From contig NZ_JADOTY010000001.1 in the NCBI RefSeq assembly GCF_015751785.1, positions 2,108,001 through 2,172,000 on the forward strand: a DNA stretch of 64,000 nt. The letters are read 5' to 3'. The notes under the pieces were generated by a model. That model worked only from the letters and a program-made list of their open reading frames with translations. It made no database searches and was not told the origin of the DNA. The position numbers were made by a program, and so were the translations under genes. Shown in pieces: positions 52,158 to 61,887 of the stretch. Numbering within the stretch: the first letter of the stretch is position 1; each line of letters opens with the position of its first letter. The stretch is from Micromonospora vinacea (GTDB taxonomy: Bacteria; Actinomycetota; Actinomycetes; Mycobacteriales; Micromonosporaceae).

Positions 52158-53081
52158 GTGGAAACTGATCTCACCGCTGCCTATGACCGGTGCCGTGAGC
52201 TGCACAAACGCCACGGCCGCACCTACTATCTCGCCACCCGCCTGCTCCCCGCTTGGAAACGACGACATGTGCACGCCCTCTACGGGTTCACGCGGTACGC
52301 GGACGAGATCGTCGACCGCACCGAGGACCTTCCGCCGGCCGAGCGGGCGGCCCTGCTGGACCGCTGGGCCAGCCAGTTCGTGGCCGGTCTGCACGGTGCG
52401 CCGGTCGACGACCCACTGTTGCCGGCCGTGCTGCACACCATCGCCGTCTTCGATCTCGACCGGGACGACTTTGCGTCGTTTCTGAAGAGCATGGCAATGG
52501 ACCTCACCGTCACCGCCTACCCGACCTACGACCACCTGCTCGACTACATGGAGGGCTCGGCGGCGGTCATCGGCACCATGATGCTGCCGATCCTGGGCAG
52601 CTCCGACCCGGCGGCGGCCCGGGAGCCGGCCCGGCAGCTCGGCTTCGCGTTCCAGCTCACCAACTTCATCCGGGACGTCGCCGAGGACCTCGACCGGGGC
52701 CGCACCTACCTGCCGGACGAGGACCTGGCGAAGTTCGGGGTCAGCCGCGAGGAGCTGGCCGAGGCCCGCGCCCGGGGTCGCGGTACGCCCCGGATCCGCG
52801 AGCTGATCGAGTACGAGGTGACCCGCGCCCAGGCGCACTACGCCGCCGCCGCACCGGGCATCACCATGCTGGCGCCCGCCTCGCAGGCCTGCATGCGCAC
52901 CGCGTACGCGCTCTACGGCGGCATCCTCGACGAGGTGGCCGCGCAGGACTACGACGTCTTCGTCCGGCGGGCCCTGGTGCCGCAGCGTCGACGGATGGCG
53001 GTGGCCGCGCGGGCCCTGCTCAGCTCGACCGGTACGCCGGTCGTCATCCCCGGGCCGACGATCCAGCCGGAGAGCCGGTGA
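52158..53081 (+). CDS. crtB: Phytoene synthase
   Basis: 307 residues. Head-to-head condensation of two GGPP to phytoene. Motifs: YGFTRYADEIVD (first DXXXD), LTNFIRDVAEDLDRGRTYLP (second Asp-rich motif). GTG at 52158 with a strong GGAGGAGGG site. The photolyase gene overlaps its end by four bases, so the two are coupled. Confidence 0.94.
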   Translation: METDLTAAYDRCRELHKRHGRTYYLATRLLPAWKRRHVHALYGFTRYADEIVDRTEDLPPAERAALLDRWASQFVAGLHGAPVDDPLLPAVLHTIAVFDLDRDDFASFLKSMAMDLTVTAYPTYDHLLDYMEGSAAVIGTMMLPILGSSDPAAAREPARQLGFAFQLTNFIRDVAEDLDRGRTYLPDEDLAKFGVSREELAEARARGRGTPRIRELIEYEVTRAQAHYAAAAPGITMLAPASQACMRTAYALYGGILDEVAAQDYDVFVRRALVPQRRRMAVAARALLSSTGTPVVIPGPTIQPESR

Positions 53082-54391
53082 CCGCGAGCACGGCGATCGT
53101 GCTCCTCACCCGCGACCTGCGGGTGCACGACCACCCGGCGCTGGCCACCACCTGTGCGGCCTTCGACCGGGTGGTGCCGCTGTACGTGCTCGACCCGGCG
53201 CTGGCCGACCGCTCCGCCAACCGCACCCGCTTCCTGCACCAGGCCCTCGCCGACCTGCGCGCCCAGCTCCGTGACCGTGGTGGCGACCTGGTGGTCCGGC
53301 ACGGCGACCCGGTGGCCGAGACGATCCGGCTGGCCGACGAGGTCGGTGCCACAGCCGTCGCCCTCTCGGCCGACGTCAGCCACTACGCGGTCCGCCGGGA
53401 GCGGCGACTACGCGCCGAGTGCGAGCGGCACCGGCTGCACCTGCGACTGTTCCCCGGGTTGACAGTGGTCGAGCCGGGCGCGTTGCGTCCCGGTGGCGGC
53501 GGTGACCACTACCGGGTGTTCAGCCCGTACCACAGGGCCTGGGCCGCGAACCGGTGGCGTGAGGAGTTGGCCGCGCCGCACCGGATCGCGCTGCCCGACC
53601 GGGTGAGCGTGGGCCGGCTGCCGGCGCTGCCGGCCGGCGACTCGCCGGACGCGGCCACCGGCGGCGAAAGGATCGCCCAGGCGCGGCTCACCGACTGGCT
53701 GCCCGACCTGCCCCGGTACGGCGATCAGCACGACGACATGGCCGGCGACGACACCTCCCGACTCAGCCCGTACCTGCGCTTCGGCTGCGTGTCACCGCTG
53801 GCGGTGGCGAACCGCGCCGGGGACCGGTCCGGCCCGTTCGTCAGGCAGCTCTGCTGGCGGGACTTCTACTACCAGGTCACCGCCGCCTTCCCGGAGATCT
53901 CGACAACGGCGTACCGACGGGGTGCCACCGAGCAGTGGCGCTACGACGACGACGCGTTGGCGGCCTGGACCGAGGGACGCACCGGGATGCCGATAGTCGA
54001 CGCCGGGATGCGGCAGCTGCGGACGCAGGGCTGGATGCACAACCGGGCGCGGCTGATCACCGCCAGCTACCTGACGAAGCACCTCGGGCAGGACTGGCGG
54101 TCCGGGGTGGCGGTGTTCTTCCGCTGGCTGCTCGACGGCGACGTGGCGAACAACTCCGGCAACTGGCAGTGGGTCGCCGGCACCGGCAACGACACGAAGC
54201 CCTACCGGGGGTTCAACCCGGTCCGGCAGGCCGAACGGTACGACCCGGACGGCGACTACGTGCGCCGGTGGGTGCCGGAGCTGGCGGGGGTGCAGGGCAA
54301 GGCCATCCACCAACCGTGGAAACTGCCCGAGGCGCTCGACTACCCACCGCCCCTCTCGGTACCGGGCACCGACCCCGTCTGGCTGCGCTGA
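53078..54391 (+). CDS. phr: Deoxyribodipyrimidine photolyase
   Basis: 437 residues. Light-driven repair of cyclobutane pyrimidine dimers. N-terminal alpha/beta antenna domain starts IVLLTRDLRVHDHPAL; the FAD domain has CWRDFYYQ, GMRQLRTQGWMHNRARLI and NSGNWQWVAGTGNDTKPY, the photolyase signature. GTG start inside the crtB stop (GTGA). Pairing with carotenoid genes and a B12-type regulator is typical of light-response loci. Stop adjoins that of the next, convergent gene. Confidence 0.93.
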   Translation: MTASTAIVLLTRDLRVHDHPALATTCAAFDRVVPLYVLDPALADRSANRTRFLHQALADLRAQLRDRGGDLVVRHGDPVAETIRLADEVGATAVALSADVSHYAVRRERRLRAECERHRLHLRLFPGLTVVEPGALRPGGGGDHYRVFSPYHRAWAANRWREELAAPHRIALPDRVSVGRLPALPAGDSPDAATGGERIAQARLTDWLPDLPRYGDQHDDMAGDDTSRLSPYLRFGCVSPLAVANRAGDRSGPFVRQLCWRDFYYQVTAAFPEISTTAYRRGATEQWRYDDDALAAWTEGRTGMPIVDAGMRQLRTQGWMHNRARLITASYLTKHLGQDWRSGVAVFFRWLLDGDVANNSGNWQWVAGTGNDTKPYRGFNPVRQAERYDPDGDYVRRWVPELAGVQGKAIHQPWKLPEALDYPPPLSVPGTDPVWLR

Positions 54392-55468
54392 TCAGAGCAC
54401 CGAGTGCAGCGCCTCGACCAGCTCGTCCACCCGGTCGTGCTCGGCGAGGTGCGCCGTGGCGTACGCGAAGGTGTAGCCCCGCTCCGGGTCGGCCCACGCG
54501 CTGCTGCCGCCGATGCCGCCCATGCCCCAACTGCCGTCCGGCTCCCACTGCATACCCAGCGTCCAGTGGGCCGGGCGGTCCAGCACCAGGTCCGGCCCGT
54601 CGTACTGGACCCCTGTCGCCTCCGCGACCAGATCCGCGCTGAACAGCCGAACCCCGTCCAGGACACCGCCGGCCAGCAGACCGGTGTAGAGCCGGGCCAG
54701 GCTGGGCGCTGTGGCGTGCAGGTTGACCGCGGGCACCTCCCCGCCCCGCCACAGCGGGCTGTTCAGCACGGCCAAGTCCAGCCCGCCGGCCGGGTTGCCC
54801 ATCGCCCGCGCCCGCATCGAGCCGGGCTCACCGAGCGCCCGGGTCGGCCATCCCGGGTCGCCGTACCGCAGGTCCGCGCAGCGCAACTGGTCCGCCTCGG
54901 TCAGCCCGAAGCCGAGGTCGAGTTGCCACCGGTCGGCGATCTCCTCGGCCAGGAAACGGCCCACCGACCGTCCGTCGACGCGGCGGACCACCTCGCCCAC
55001 CAGGTGCCCGTACGTCCAGGCGTGTTCCCCGGCGACAGTGCCCGGCGACCACTCGGGGTCGGCGGCGGCCAGGTCGCCGGTGAGCAGCGCCCAGTCGGTG
55101 ATCGCGGCGGCCGGTCGCGGCACCGGGAAGGCCGGCAGCCCGGCGGTGTGCGACAACACCTGACGGATTGTGGCGGGAGTGCGGAACTCCGGCCAGTACC
55201 GGTCCACTGCCGCGTCGAGATCGACGCTTCCCCGATCGACGAGCAGCAACAGGCAGAGCGCGGCCACCGGCTTGCCGACCGAGTAGACGTTCACCAGCGT
55301 GTCCGGCAGCCACGGCTCGCCGCCCGGCCCGTGGCCGCGGCGCGAGCCGCCGACCAGGTCCACTACCGGCTGCCCGTCATACCAGATGGTCAGGGCGGCG
55401 CCGGTCTCCCGGCCGGAGGCGAGCAGGTCGTGGAAGCAGTCCCGGACCGGAGCGAAGCGTGCGTGCAT
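54392..55468 (-). CDS. Serine hydrolase of the beta-lactamase (class C) family
   Basis: 358 residues. Active-site S63-V-G-K66 (VYSVGKPVAA) as in class C enzymes and esterases; the second motif reads YGH (TYGHLVGE) rather than YXN. No signal peptide, so probably a cytoplasmic esterase or peptidase rather than a resistance enzyme. ATG at 55468. Convergent, end to end, with the photolyase gene. Confidence 0.88.
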   Translation of the reverse strand: MHARFAPVRDCFHDLLASGRETGAALTIWYDGQPVVDLVGGSRRGHGPGGEPWLPDTLVNVYSVGKPVAALCLLLLVDRGSVDLDAAVDRYWPEFRTPATIRQVLSHTAGLPAFPVPRPAAAITDWALLTGDLAAADPEWSPGTVAGEHAWTYGHLVGEVVRRVDGRSVGRFLAEEIADRWQLDLGFGLTEADQLRCADLRYGDPGWPTRALGEPGSMRARAMGNPAGGLDLAVLNSPLWRGGEVPAVNLHATAPSLARLYTGLLAGGVLDGVRLFSADLVAEATGVQYDGPDLVLDRPAHWTLGMQWEPDGSWGMGGIGGSSAWADPERGYTFAYATAHLAEHDRVDELVEALHSVL

Positions 55469-55548
55469 CCGGCCACGGTAGGCGTCCGGGCCGCTGCGCG
55501 TGCCGACTTTTCCGCCGACCCCGGTGGTCGGGGTGGTCTCGCTGGGGG

Positions 55549-57036
55549 ATGCTGTTCGGTGTGGCGGAGCCGGAGCTGGTGGATGTGGTCGTGGTCGGGC
55601 TCGGAGTCGGCGGCGAGGAGGTGGCCGAGCGACTTGCCGAGGCCGGCCTGAGCGTCGTCGGCGTCGAACGGGATCTCGTCGGCGGGGAGTGCCCGTACTG
55701 GGGCTGCATCCCGAGCAAGATGATGATCAGAGCCGCCAACGCGCTCGCCGAGGCCCGCCGGGTCGACGGGCTCGCCGGCACCGCCCAGGTCCAGCCGGAC
55801 TGGGCGCCGGTGGCCAAGCGGATCCGCGAGGAAGCCACCGACACCTGGGACGACACGGTCGCCGCGGAACGGTTCATCGGCAAGGGCGGCCGGCTAGTGC
55901 GGGGCAGCGGCCGGCTCGACGGTCCACGCCGGGTCCGCGTCGGGGACCAGGTCTTCGAGGCCCGACACGGGGTGGTGCTGGGCACCGGCACCCGTCCGTC
56001 GGTGCCGCCGATCGACGGCCTGGCCGACACGCCGTACTGGACCAACCACCAGGCGATCGAGGCCGAGGAGCTGCCGGAGTCGCTGCTCATCCTCGGCGGT
56101 GGCGCGATCGGCCTGGAATTGGCGCAGGTCTTCGCCCGCTTCGGATCCCGGGTAACCGTGGTCGAGGCACTCGACCGGGTGCTGGCCATCGAGGAACCCG
56201 AGGCGTCCGAGGTCGCCGCCGCGGCGCTGCGCGCCGACGGCGTGGAGATCCACACTGGGGTACGCGCCGAACGGGTCGAGCACGACGGCACCAGGTTCAC
56301 AGTGCGCGGTGGCGGTGGCACGGAGTTCACCGCCGAACGGTTGCTGGTGGTGACCGGGCGCAAGGCCCACCTGGCCGAGCTGGGCCTGGACACCATCGGC
56401 CTGGACGCCGGCCAGCGCTACCTCCCGGTCGACGACCGTCTGCACGTCACCGACCACGTCTGGGCGGTCGGCGACCTGACCGGCGAGGGCGCCTTCACCC
56501 ACATCGCCATGTACCAGGCGGGGATCGTGATCGCCGACATCCTGGCCCGCGCCCGGAAGGCGAAGGCGGGAGCGGACGCCAGCGGCACCTCCAGCGTGGT
56601 CGGCGGAGCGATGGGCGCGTCCAGCTCGCTGGCCGCCAGCGGGTCCAGCGGATCTGCCGGCACGGTCCCGCGCGCCGACTACCGGGCGCTTCCCCGGGTG
56701 ACCTTCACCGATCCCGAGATCGGCGCGGTCGGGCTCACCGAGCAGCAGGCCCGCGACCGCGGCATCAACGTGCAGGTGGGTTTCACCAAGCTCGGCAGCT
56801 CGACCCGAGGCTGGATTCACCGGGTCGGCGACGACGGTTTCATCAAGCTCGTCGCGGACGCCGACCAGGGCGTACTGATCGGCGCGACCTCGGTCGGCCC
56901 GGCCGGTGGTGAGGTGCTGTCCGCGCTGGTGGTGGCGGTGCACGCGGCGGTGCCGCTGAGTCAGCTCCGGCACATGATCTACGCGTACCCGACCTTCCAC
57001 AGGGCCATCGAAACCGCCCTACGCGACCTGTCCTGA
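55549..57036 (+). CDS. Lipoamide-dehydrogenase/mercuric-reductase-like flavoprotein
   Basis: 495 residues. Pyridine-nucleotide disulfide oxidoreductase: FAD motif VVVGLGVGGEEVAERLA, redox disulfide GGECPYWGCIPSK, NAD motif LILGGGAIGLELAQVF, and the C-terminal dimer domain. Two oddities: a Ser/Gly/Ala-rich insertion of about 35 residues (near 345-380), and the catalytic HXHPT of lipoamide dehydrogenases is YAYPT, so the usual base is missing. Start ATG 55549 or GTG 55561. Substrate unknown; probably not a true E3. Confidence 0.85.
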   Translation: MLFGVAEPELVDVVVVGLGVGGEEVAERLAEAGLSVVGVERDLVGGECPYWGCIPSKMMIRAANALAEARRVDGLAGTAQVQPDWAPVAKRIREEATDTWDDTVAAERFIGKGGRLVRGSGRLDGPRRVRVGDQVFEARHGVVLGTGTRPSVPPIDGLADTPYWTNHQAIEAEELPESLLILGGGAIGLELAQVFARFGSRVTVVEALDRVLAIEEPEASEVAAAALRADGVEIHTGVRAERVEHDGTRFTVRGGGGTEFTAERLLVVTGRKAHLAELGLDTIGLDAGQRYLPVDDRLHVTDHVWAVGDLTGEGAFTHIAMYQAGIVIADILARARKAKAGADASGTSSVVGGAMGASSSLAASGSSGSAGTVPRADYRALPRVTFTDPEIGAVGLTEQQARDRGINVQVGFTKLGSSTRGWIHRVGDDGFIKLVADADQGVLIGATSVGPAGGEVLSALVVAVHAAVPLSQLRHMIYAYPTFHRAIETALRDLS

Positions 57037-57128
57037 CCCAGCCCTACGCGGCGATCGAGCAACCGGCCAGCAAACGCTGGACAATTTGCTGTTCATTTCT
57101 TTCATGCAGGTGACGTACGATTGCGACC

Positions 57129-58133
57129 GTGACCAAGCGGTTGACGGAAGTTGCCAAGAAGGCGGGCGTCAGCGAGGCCACCGTCAGCCGGGTGCTCAAC
57201 GGCCGCGACGGGGTCTCCGAGGCGACCCGGACGGCCGTGCTGACGGCGCTGGACGTGCTCGGTTACGAGCGGCCGACCAAACTGCGCGGCGAACGAGCCC
57301 GGCTGGTCGGGCTGGTGCTGCCGGAGCTGCAGAACCCGATCTTCCCGGCGCTGGCCGAGGTGGTCACCGGCACGCTGGCTCAGCGCGGCTACACCCCGGC
57401 GCTCTGTGCCCGGACCATCGGCGGCGTCTCCGAAATGGACTACGTGGAGATGCTCCTCGACCACCAGGTCTCCGGGGTGATCTTCGCTGGTGGCTCGTAC
57501 GCGCTCGCCGACGCCAAACACGACCACTACCGTCGGCTGACCGACCGGGGGCTTCCGGTCGTGCTGGTCAACGCTGGTGTGGACGAGCTGGTTTTCCCCC
57601 GGGTCTCCACTGACGACGCGGTGGCGGTGGAGCAGGCGTACGGGCATCTGCGCTCGCTCGGGCACGAACGGATCGGGATGGTGCTCGGCCCGGAGGGGCA
57701 TGTGCCGTCCCGGCGCAAGCTCGACGCGATGATGAAGGTCGCCGGCTGGGACGAGGGCGACGTCGAGTGCGTCGAGCGCTCCAGCTTCTCGATGGAGGGG
57801 GCGCGGGTCGCCGCCACGAAGTTGGTCGAGCGGGGCGTGACCGGCATCATCTGCGCCAGCGACGTACTCGCGCTGGGCACGATCCGCGCGGCCCGGCGGT
57901 TGGGGCGTTCGGTGCCAGCCGACGTGTCGGTGGTGGGTTACGACGATTCCGCGTTCATGACGTGCACCGATCCGCCGTTGACCACTGTGCGGCAGCCGAT
58001 CGAGACGATGGGGCAGGCCGCAGTGGATCTGCTGGTCACCCAGATCGAGGGTGCCGGTGTGCTGCAGGACGAGCTGCTGTTCGAGCCGGAGTTGGTGGTG
58101 CGGGGTTCCACAGCGCCCGCCCCCGGCCGTTAG
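57129..58133 (+). CDS. LacI family transcriptional regulator
   Basis: 334 residues. N-terminal helix-turn-helix (RLTEVAKKAGVSEATVSRVLNG) with hinge, then a periplasmic-binding-protein-like sugar-sensing core (LVGLVLPELQNPIFPAL, VVGYDDS). GTG at 57129. Directly upstream of, and in the same direction as, an ABC sugar uptake and alpha-glucosidase set, which it likely represses in the absence of an alpha-glucoside (inference). Terminator follows at 58156. Confidence 0.93.
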   Translation: MTKRLTEVAKKAGVSEATVSRVLNGRDGVSEATRTAVLTALDVLGYERPTKLRGERARLVGLVLPELQNPIFPALAEVVTGTLAQRGYTPALCARTIGGVSEMDYVEMLLDHQVSGVIFAGGSYALADAKHDHYRRLTDRGLPVVLVNAGVDELVFPRVSTDDAVAVEQAYGHLRSLGHERIGMVLGPEGHVPSRRKLDAMMKVAGWDEGDVECVERSSFSMEGARVAATKLVERGVTGIICASDVLALGTIRAARRLGRSVPADVSVVGYDDSAFMTCTDPPLTTVRQPIETMGQAAVDLLVTQIEGAGVLQDELLFEPELVVRGSTAPAPGR

Positions 58134-58155
58134 GCACCATCCCGAACGACGCTTC

Positions 58156-58190
58156 GGCCGTCGACCGCTCTCGCGGTCGGCGGCCGTTTT
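58156..58190 (+). terminator. Terminator of the LacI gene
   Basis: Arms GGCCGTCGACCGC (58156-58168) and GCGGTCGGCGGCC (58173-58185) pair with one G-T, loop TCTC, followed by GTTTT. Confidence 0.8.
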
Positions 58191-58464
58191 CGTCGTTGCT
58201 CGCACCGTCGGCATCGACCGGGTCGAATGACCCGCCATAACGGTGCAAAACTTGGCAAAAGGGCCTGCTTTCAGATCCTTGCCAACATCTGTCGTCATCA
58301 CGTCGTGTCCTTTCGGAACAGGGTCGATACCTTGCCGAAATGAGTCGGCCTCGCTACAGTGACTCCACTCACACCTGGCTCCGACGCAGCTACTGGGCGT
58401 CAGGTCGTATCACCGCAGATCAGCGAAGGTCATTGGAGACACCCGTTCCCGAAGGGATGGACAG
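58191..58464 (+). promoter_or_regulatory. Promoter/operator region of the sugar-uptake operon
   Basis: No gene is seen. An inverted repeat TTGGCAA (58252-58258) and TTGCCAA (58279-58285), 20 bases apart, is a likely LacI-type operator. A further CTTGCCGAAA (58333-58342) resembles one half. AT-rich sequence between 58237 and 58320 suggests the promoter here. Confidence 0.5.
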
Positions 58465-59844
58465 ATGTCCGTACCGCAATACCGAAAGGCTGCGGCGGTT
58501 GCGCTCGTGGCCGGCCTGGGGCTCAGCCTCACGGCATGCTCCACGAAGAGTGACGACAAGGGCTCGACCGCCGGTGGCAAGGTCACCATCACCGTCGACT
58601 GCCAGCCGGTCGGCGCCCAGAAAGAGCTGTTGAAGAACTGGAACGACGACGTCGCCGAGTTCCAGAAGCAGAACCCGGACATCACCATCAAGAGCGTCAG
58701 CGTCGGCGAGCAGTGCAACAACCCGCCGGACTTCACCGCCCGCCTCGCCGGCGGCACCGTGACCGACGTGTTCTACGGGTACATGACCGATCTCCAGCAG
58801 GTGCTCGACTCCGGTCAGGCGATGGACATCTCCCCGCACGTCAACAAGGACGCGATCCCCACCTGGGACAGCGTCGACCCGGCGCTCAAGGAGGTCTTCA
58901 CCGACGGCGGCAAGCTCTACGCCGTTCCGGTGAAGAACTACTCGATGGGTCTGGTCTACAACAAGGCCCTGTTCCAGCAGGCCGGGCTCGACGTGAACAA
59001 CCCGCCCAAGACCTGGGCCGAGGTCCGGGCCGCCGCCAAGAAGATCTCCGCGCTCGGCAACGGCATCGCCGGCTACTCGGAGTACAGCGCCGGCAACACC
59101 GGCGGCTGGCACTTCACCTCCCTGCTCTACTCGCAGGGCGGCCGTGTGCTGACCGAGGACGGCAAGAAGGCCGACTTCAACAACGCCATGGGCAAGCAGG
59201 TCCTGCAGAACCTCAAGGACATGCGGTACGGCGACAACAGCATGGGCGCCCGCCAGCTGCTGCAGTGGGGCGACCTGCTGACGAACGCCGGCGCGGGCAA
59301 GGTCGGCATGTTCATCGGCGCGCCGGACGCCACCCAGGCGATCGTCAGCCAGTTCCAGGGCAAGTTCCAGGACTGGGCGATGGCTCCGCTGCCCGGCCAG
59401 GACGGCGCGGCGAAGGGGACGCTCGGTGGCGGCGAGGGCTACTTCTTCAAGAAGGACCTCACGCCCGAGCAGGTCAAGGCCGGTCTGAAGTGGATCGCGT
59501 ACCAGAAGCTCACCCCGGGCAAGGGCCAGTTCGACTACGTCCGGGCCAAGCCGCAGAACTACCCGGTGGGTCTGCCCCAGCCGCTGCTCTTCGCCAACGG
59601 CAGTGACGCGCAGAAGCAGGAGCTGGAGCTGCGGAAGGCGAACGCGAACGTCGACACGGCGAACTTCGCGCTCTTCGAGGCGACCCCGGTTCCGATCAAG
59701 GGTGAGCCGCGCAACGCCCAGGCCGTCTACGCGGTGCTCGACGCCGCGATGTCGGGTGTGCTGACCAACCCGAACTCGAACATCGACGCACTGCTCAAGA
59801 CCGCCGAGGAGAAGGTCAACCAGCTCCTCGCCGCCGAGAGCTGA
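58465..59844 (+). CDS. ABC sugar transporter, substrate-binding lipoprotein
   Basis: 459 residues, family 1 extracellular solute-binding protein. Lipoprotein signal ends in LSLTAC (Cys about 25). The mature protein has the usual motifs: FYGYMTDLQQVLDSGQ, YAVPVKNYSMGLVYNK and GGEGYFFKKD. Binds a sugar or oligosaccharide outside the membrane. First of three transport genes; no ATPase gene is present, so a shared MsiK-type ATPase is expected (family knowledge). ATG at 58465. Confidence 0.92.
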   Translation: MSVPQYRKAAAVALVAGLGLSLTACSTKSDDKGSTAGGKVTITVDCQPVGAQKELLKNWNDDVAEFQKQNPDITIKSVSVGEQCNNPPDFTARLAGGTVTDVFYGYMTDLQQVLDSGQAMDISPHVNKDAIPTWDSVDPALKEVFTDGGKLYAVPVKNYSMGLVYNKALFQQAGLDVNNPPKTWAEVRAAAKKISALGNGIAGYSEYSAGNTGGWHFTSLLYSQGGRVLTEDGKKADFNNAMGKQVLQNLKDMRYGDNSMGARQLLQWGDLLTNAGAGKVGMFIGAPDATQAIVSQFQGKFQDWAMAPLPGQDGAAKGTLGGGEGYFFKKDLTPEQVKAGLKWIAYQKLTPGKGQFDYVRAKPQNYPVGLPQPLLFANGSDAQKQELELRKANANVDTANFALFEATPVPIKGEPRNAQAVYAVLDAAMSGVLTNPNSNIDALLKTAEEKVNQLLAAES

Positions 59845-59930
59845 CCGATCGTGTGGGGGTCGGGACGCCGACCCGACCCCCACGCCACCCGCACCACATC
59901 TCGACGTCACCGACTCACCCAGGAGTTGCC

Positions 59931-60887
59931 TTGGCGATCACCACCGTCCCGGAGACCCCCAGGAAACCGGGCCGCCCGCCGTCGCCGTACTCGGCGAGGC
60001 CACAGCGCACCAGCCTCGGCCGCAAGGTACGGGACAACCTCACCGGTCACGCGTTCCTGATCGGGGCGGTGCTCTGCTTCGTCGTCTTCTCCTGGTACCC
60101 GATGGTCCGCGGCATCATCATGAGCTTCCAGCGGACCCGGCGCGGCGAGACCACCTGGGTGGGTTGGGACAACTACTCCCGCATCATCGCCGACCCCAGC
60201 TTCTGGACGGCCTGGCAGAACACCTTCTACTTCACGGTGCTCGCGCTGGCCCTCGGCTACGTGGTGCCGTTCTTCGTGGCGATCCTGCTCAACGAGTTCC
60301 GGCACGCCAAGGGGTACCTGCGGATCCTTGTCTACCTGCCGGTGATGCTGCCGCCGGCCTCGGCGCTGTTCCTCTTCAAGTTCTACGCGTACGACCCCAG
60401 CGAGGCGGGGCTCTTCAACGCGATCCTCAAGGCACTGCACCTGCCCACCTCGCAGTGGATGCAGTCGCCGGAGATGACGATGCCGGCGATGGTGCTGGCC
60501 TCGACCTGGATGAACATGGGCGGCGCGGTGCTGATCTACCTGGCGTCGTTGCAGAACATTCCCGGCGAGCTGTACGAGGCAGCGGAGCTCGACGGCGCCG
60601 GCATCTGGCGACGGATCGTCCACGTGACGATCCCGCAGACCCGGTTGATCCTCGCGCTCCTGGCGATGTTGCAGATCGTCGCCACGATGCAGCTCTTCAT
60701 CGAGCCCCTGATCCTCGCCAACGGTGCGGGCGCGGAGGACTCCGCGACCTCCGTGGCGTACCTCATCTATCAGCACGGGTTCTTCCAGAACGACCTCAAC
60801 GGCGCCGCCGCGCTGGGCGTGATCATGCTCGTGGTGCTGGCCGGCTTCTCCGCCGTGTACGTGCGACTGACTGCGAAACAGGACTAG
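59931..60887 (+). CDS. ABC sugar transporter permease 1 (MalF-like)
   Basis: 318 residues with six predicted membrane helices and the EAA loop (ELYEAAELDGAGIWRRIVHVTIPQT). TTG start at 59931 is chosen because AGGAG lies five bases before it and the family N terminus follows; ATG/GTG candidates upstream read into a leader that lacks sense. Six-helix MalF/UgpA class. Next gene starts 11 bases later. Confidence 0.88.
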   Translation: MAITTVPETPRKPGRPPSPYSARPQRTSLGRKVRDNLTGHAFLIGAVLCFVVFSWYPMVRGIIMSFQRTRRGETTWVGWDNYSRIIADPSFWTAWQNTFYFTVLALALGYVVPFFVAILLNEFRHAKGYLRILVYLPVMLPPASALFLFKFYAYDPSEAGLFNAILKALHLPTSQWMQSPEMTMPAMVLASTWMNMGGAVLIYLASLQNIPGELYEAAELDGAGIWRRIVHVTIPQTRLILALLAMLQIVATMQLFIEPLILANGAGAEDSATSVAYLIYQHGFFQNDLNGAAALGVIMLVVLAGFSAVYVRLTAKQD

Positions 60888-60898
60888 GACGGCGAGGA

Positions 60899-61786
60899 AT
60901 GGCACAGGATTCCGGAACCCGGACCCTCATCTCCCAATCCCAGCTCAGCCGCGGGCGCGGCCGGGTCATCTACTGGACGCTGCTGGTCGTCGTGGTGGCG
61001 GGGTTCACGCTCGTCTTCCTCGGACCGCTCTACTGGATGGTCACCGGAGCGCTCAAGTCCGGCCAGGAGATCGCGCAGACCCCACCGTCGCTGTTCCCGA
61101 AGGACCCGCAGCCGCAGAACTACATCGACGCGTGGAACAACCTCGCCCTCGCCAAGCTGCTCTTCAACACCTTCTACTACGCGATCGGTGCGGTGCTGTT
61201 CCAACTGGTCTTCGACACCGCCGCGGCGTACTCGTTGTCCAAGCTTCGGCCGATCTTCGGCAACGTGATCCTCGCCCTGATGTTGGGGACGCTGATGATC
61301 CCGGCCATGGTCCTCATCGTTCCGCAGTACGTGACGGTGATCGACCTGCCGATCCTGCACATCAACCTGCTCGACTCACCGTTCGCCATCTGGTTGCCCC
61401 TGGTCGCGAACGCGTTCAACATCTTCCTGCTGAAGCGGTTCTTCGACTCGATCCCCGAGGAGCTGATGGCGGCGGCCCTGATGGACGGGGCGACGTCACT
61501 GCGCACGCTCTGGTCGATCATCCTGCCGCTGTCGCGTCCCATCCTCGGCGTCGTCTCGATCTTCGCCGTGACGGCGGTCTGGAAGGACTTCCTCTGGCCG
61601 AAGCTGGTCATGCCGTCGCCCGAGACCCGGACGGTCAGCGTCGGCATCTACGCCTTCGCGGGCGGCACGCCGATGAACGTGGTGATCGCCGCCTCGGTCA
61701 TCGCCGCGATCCCGACTGTCATCATCTTCCTGATCTTCCAGCGGAACATCATGTCCGGTCTGACCACGGGCAGCATCAAGGGATAG
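60899..61786 (+). CDS. ABC sugar transporter permease 2 (MalG-like)
   Basis: 295 residues, six membrane helices, EAA motif (EELMAAALMDGATSLRTLWSIILPLS). MalG/UgpE class, partner of permease 1. ATG at 60899. Followed after 101 bases by the glucosidase gene on the same strand. Confidence 0.93.
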   Translation: MAQDSGTRTLISQSQLSRGRGRVIYWTLLVVVVAGFTLVFLGPLYWMVTGALKSGQEIAQTPPSLFPKDPQPQNYIDAWNNLALAKLLFNTFYYAIGAVLFQLVFDTAAAYSLSKLRPIFGNVILALMLGTLMIPAMVLIVPQYVTVIDLPILHINLLDSPFAIWLPLVANAFNIFLLKRFFDSIPEELMAAALMDGATSLRTLWSIILPLSRPILGVVSIFAVTAVWKDFLWPKLVMPSPETRTVSVGIYAFAGGTPMNVVIAASVIAAIPTVIIFLIFQRNIMSGLTTGSIKG

Positions 61787-61887
61787 CCCCCACCGCGTTC
61801 TTCCGCGCGGCGAACAACGACCGTTCGCCCGACACATATCCAGGTCCGGCGAACCCGCCGACGTACTGACGCAGAAAGCAGGTGCTC

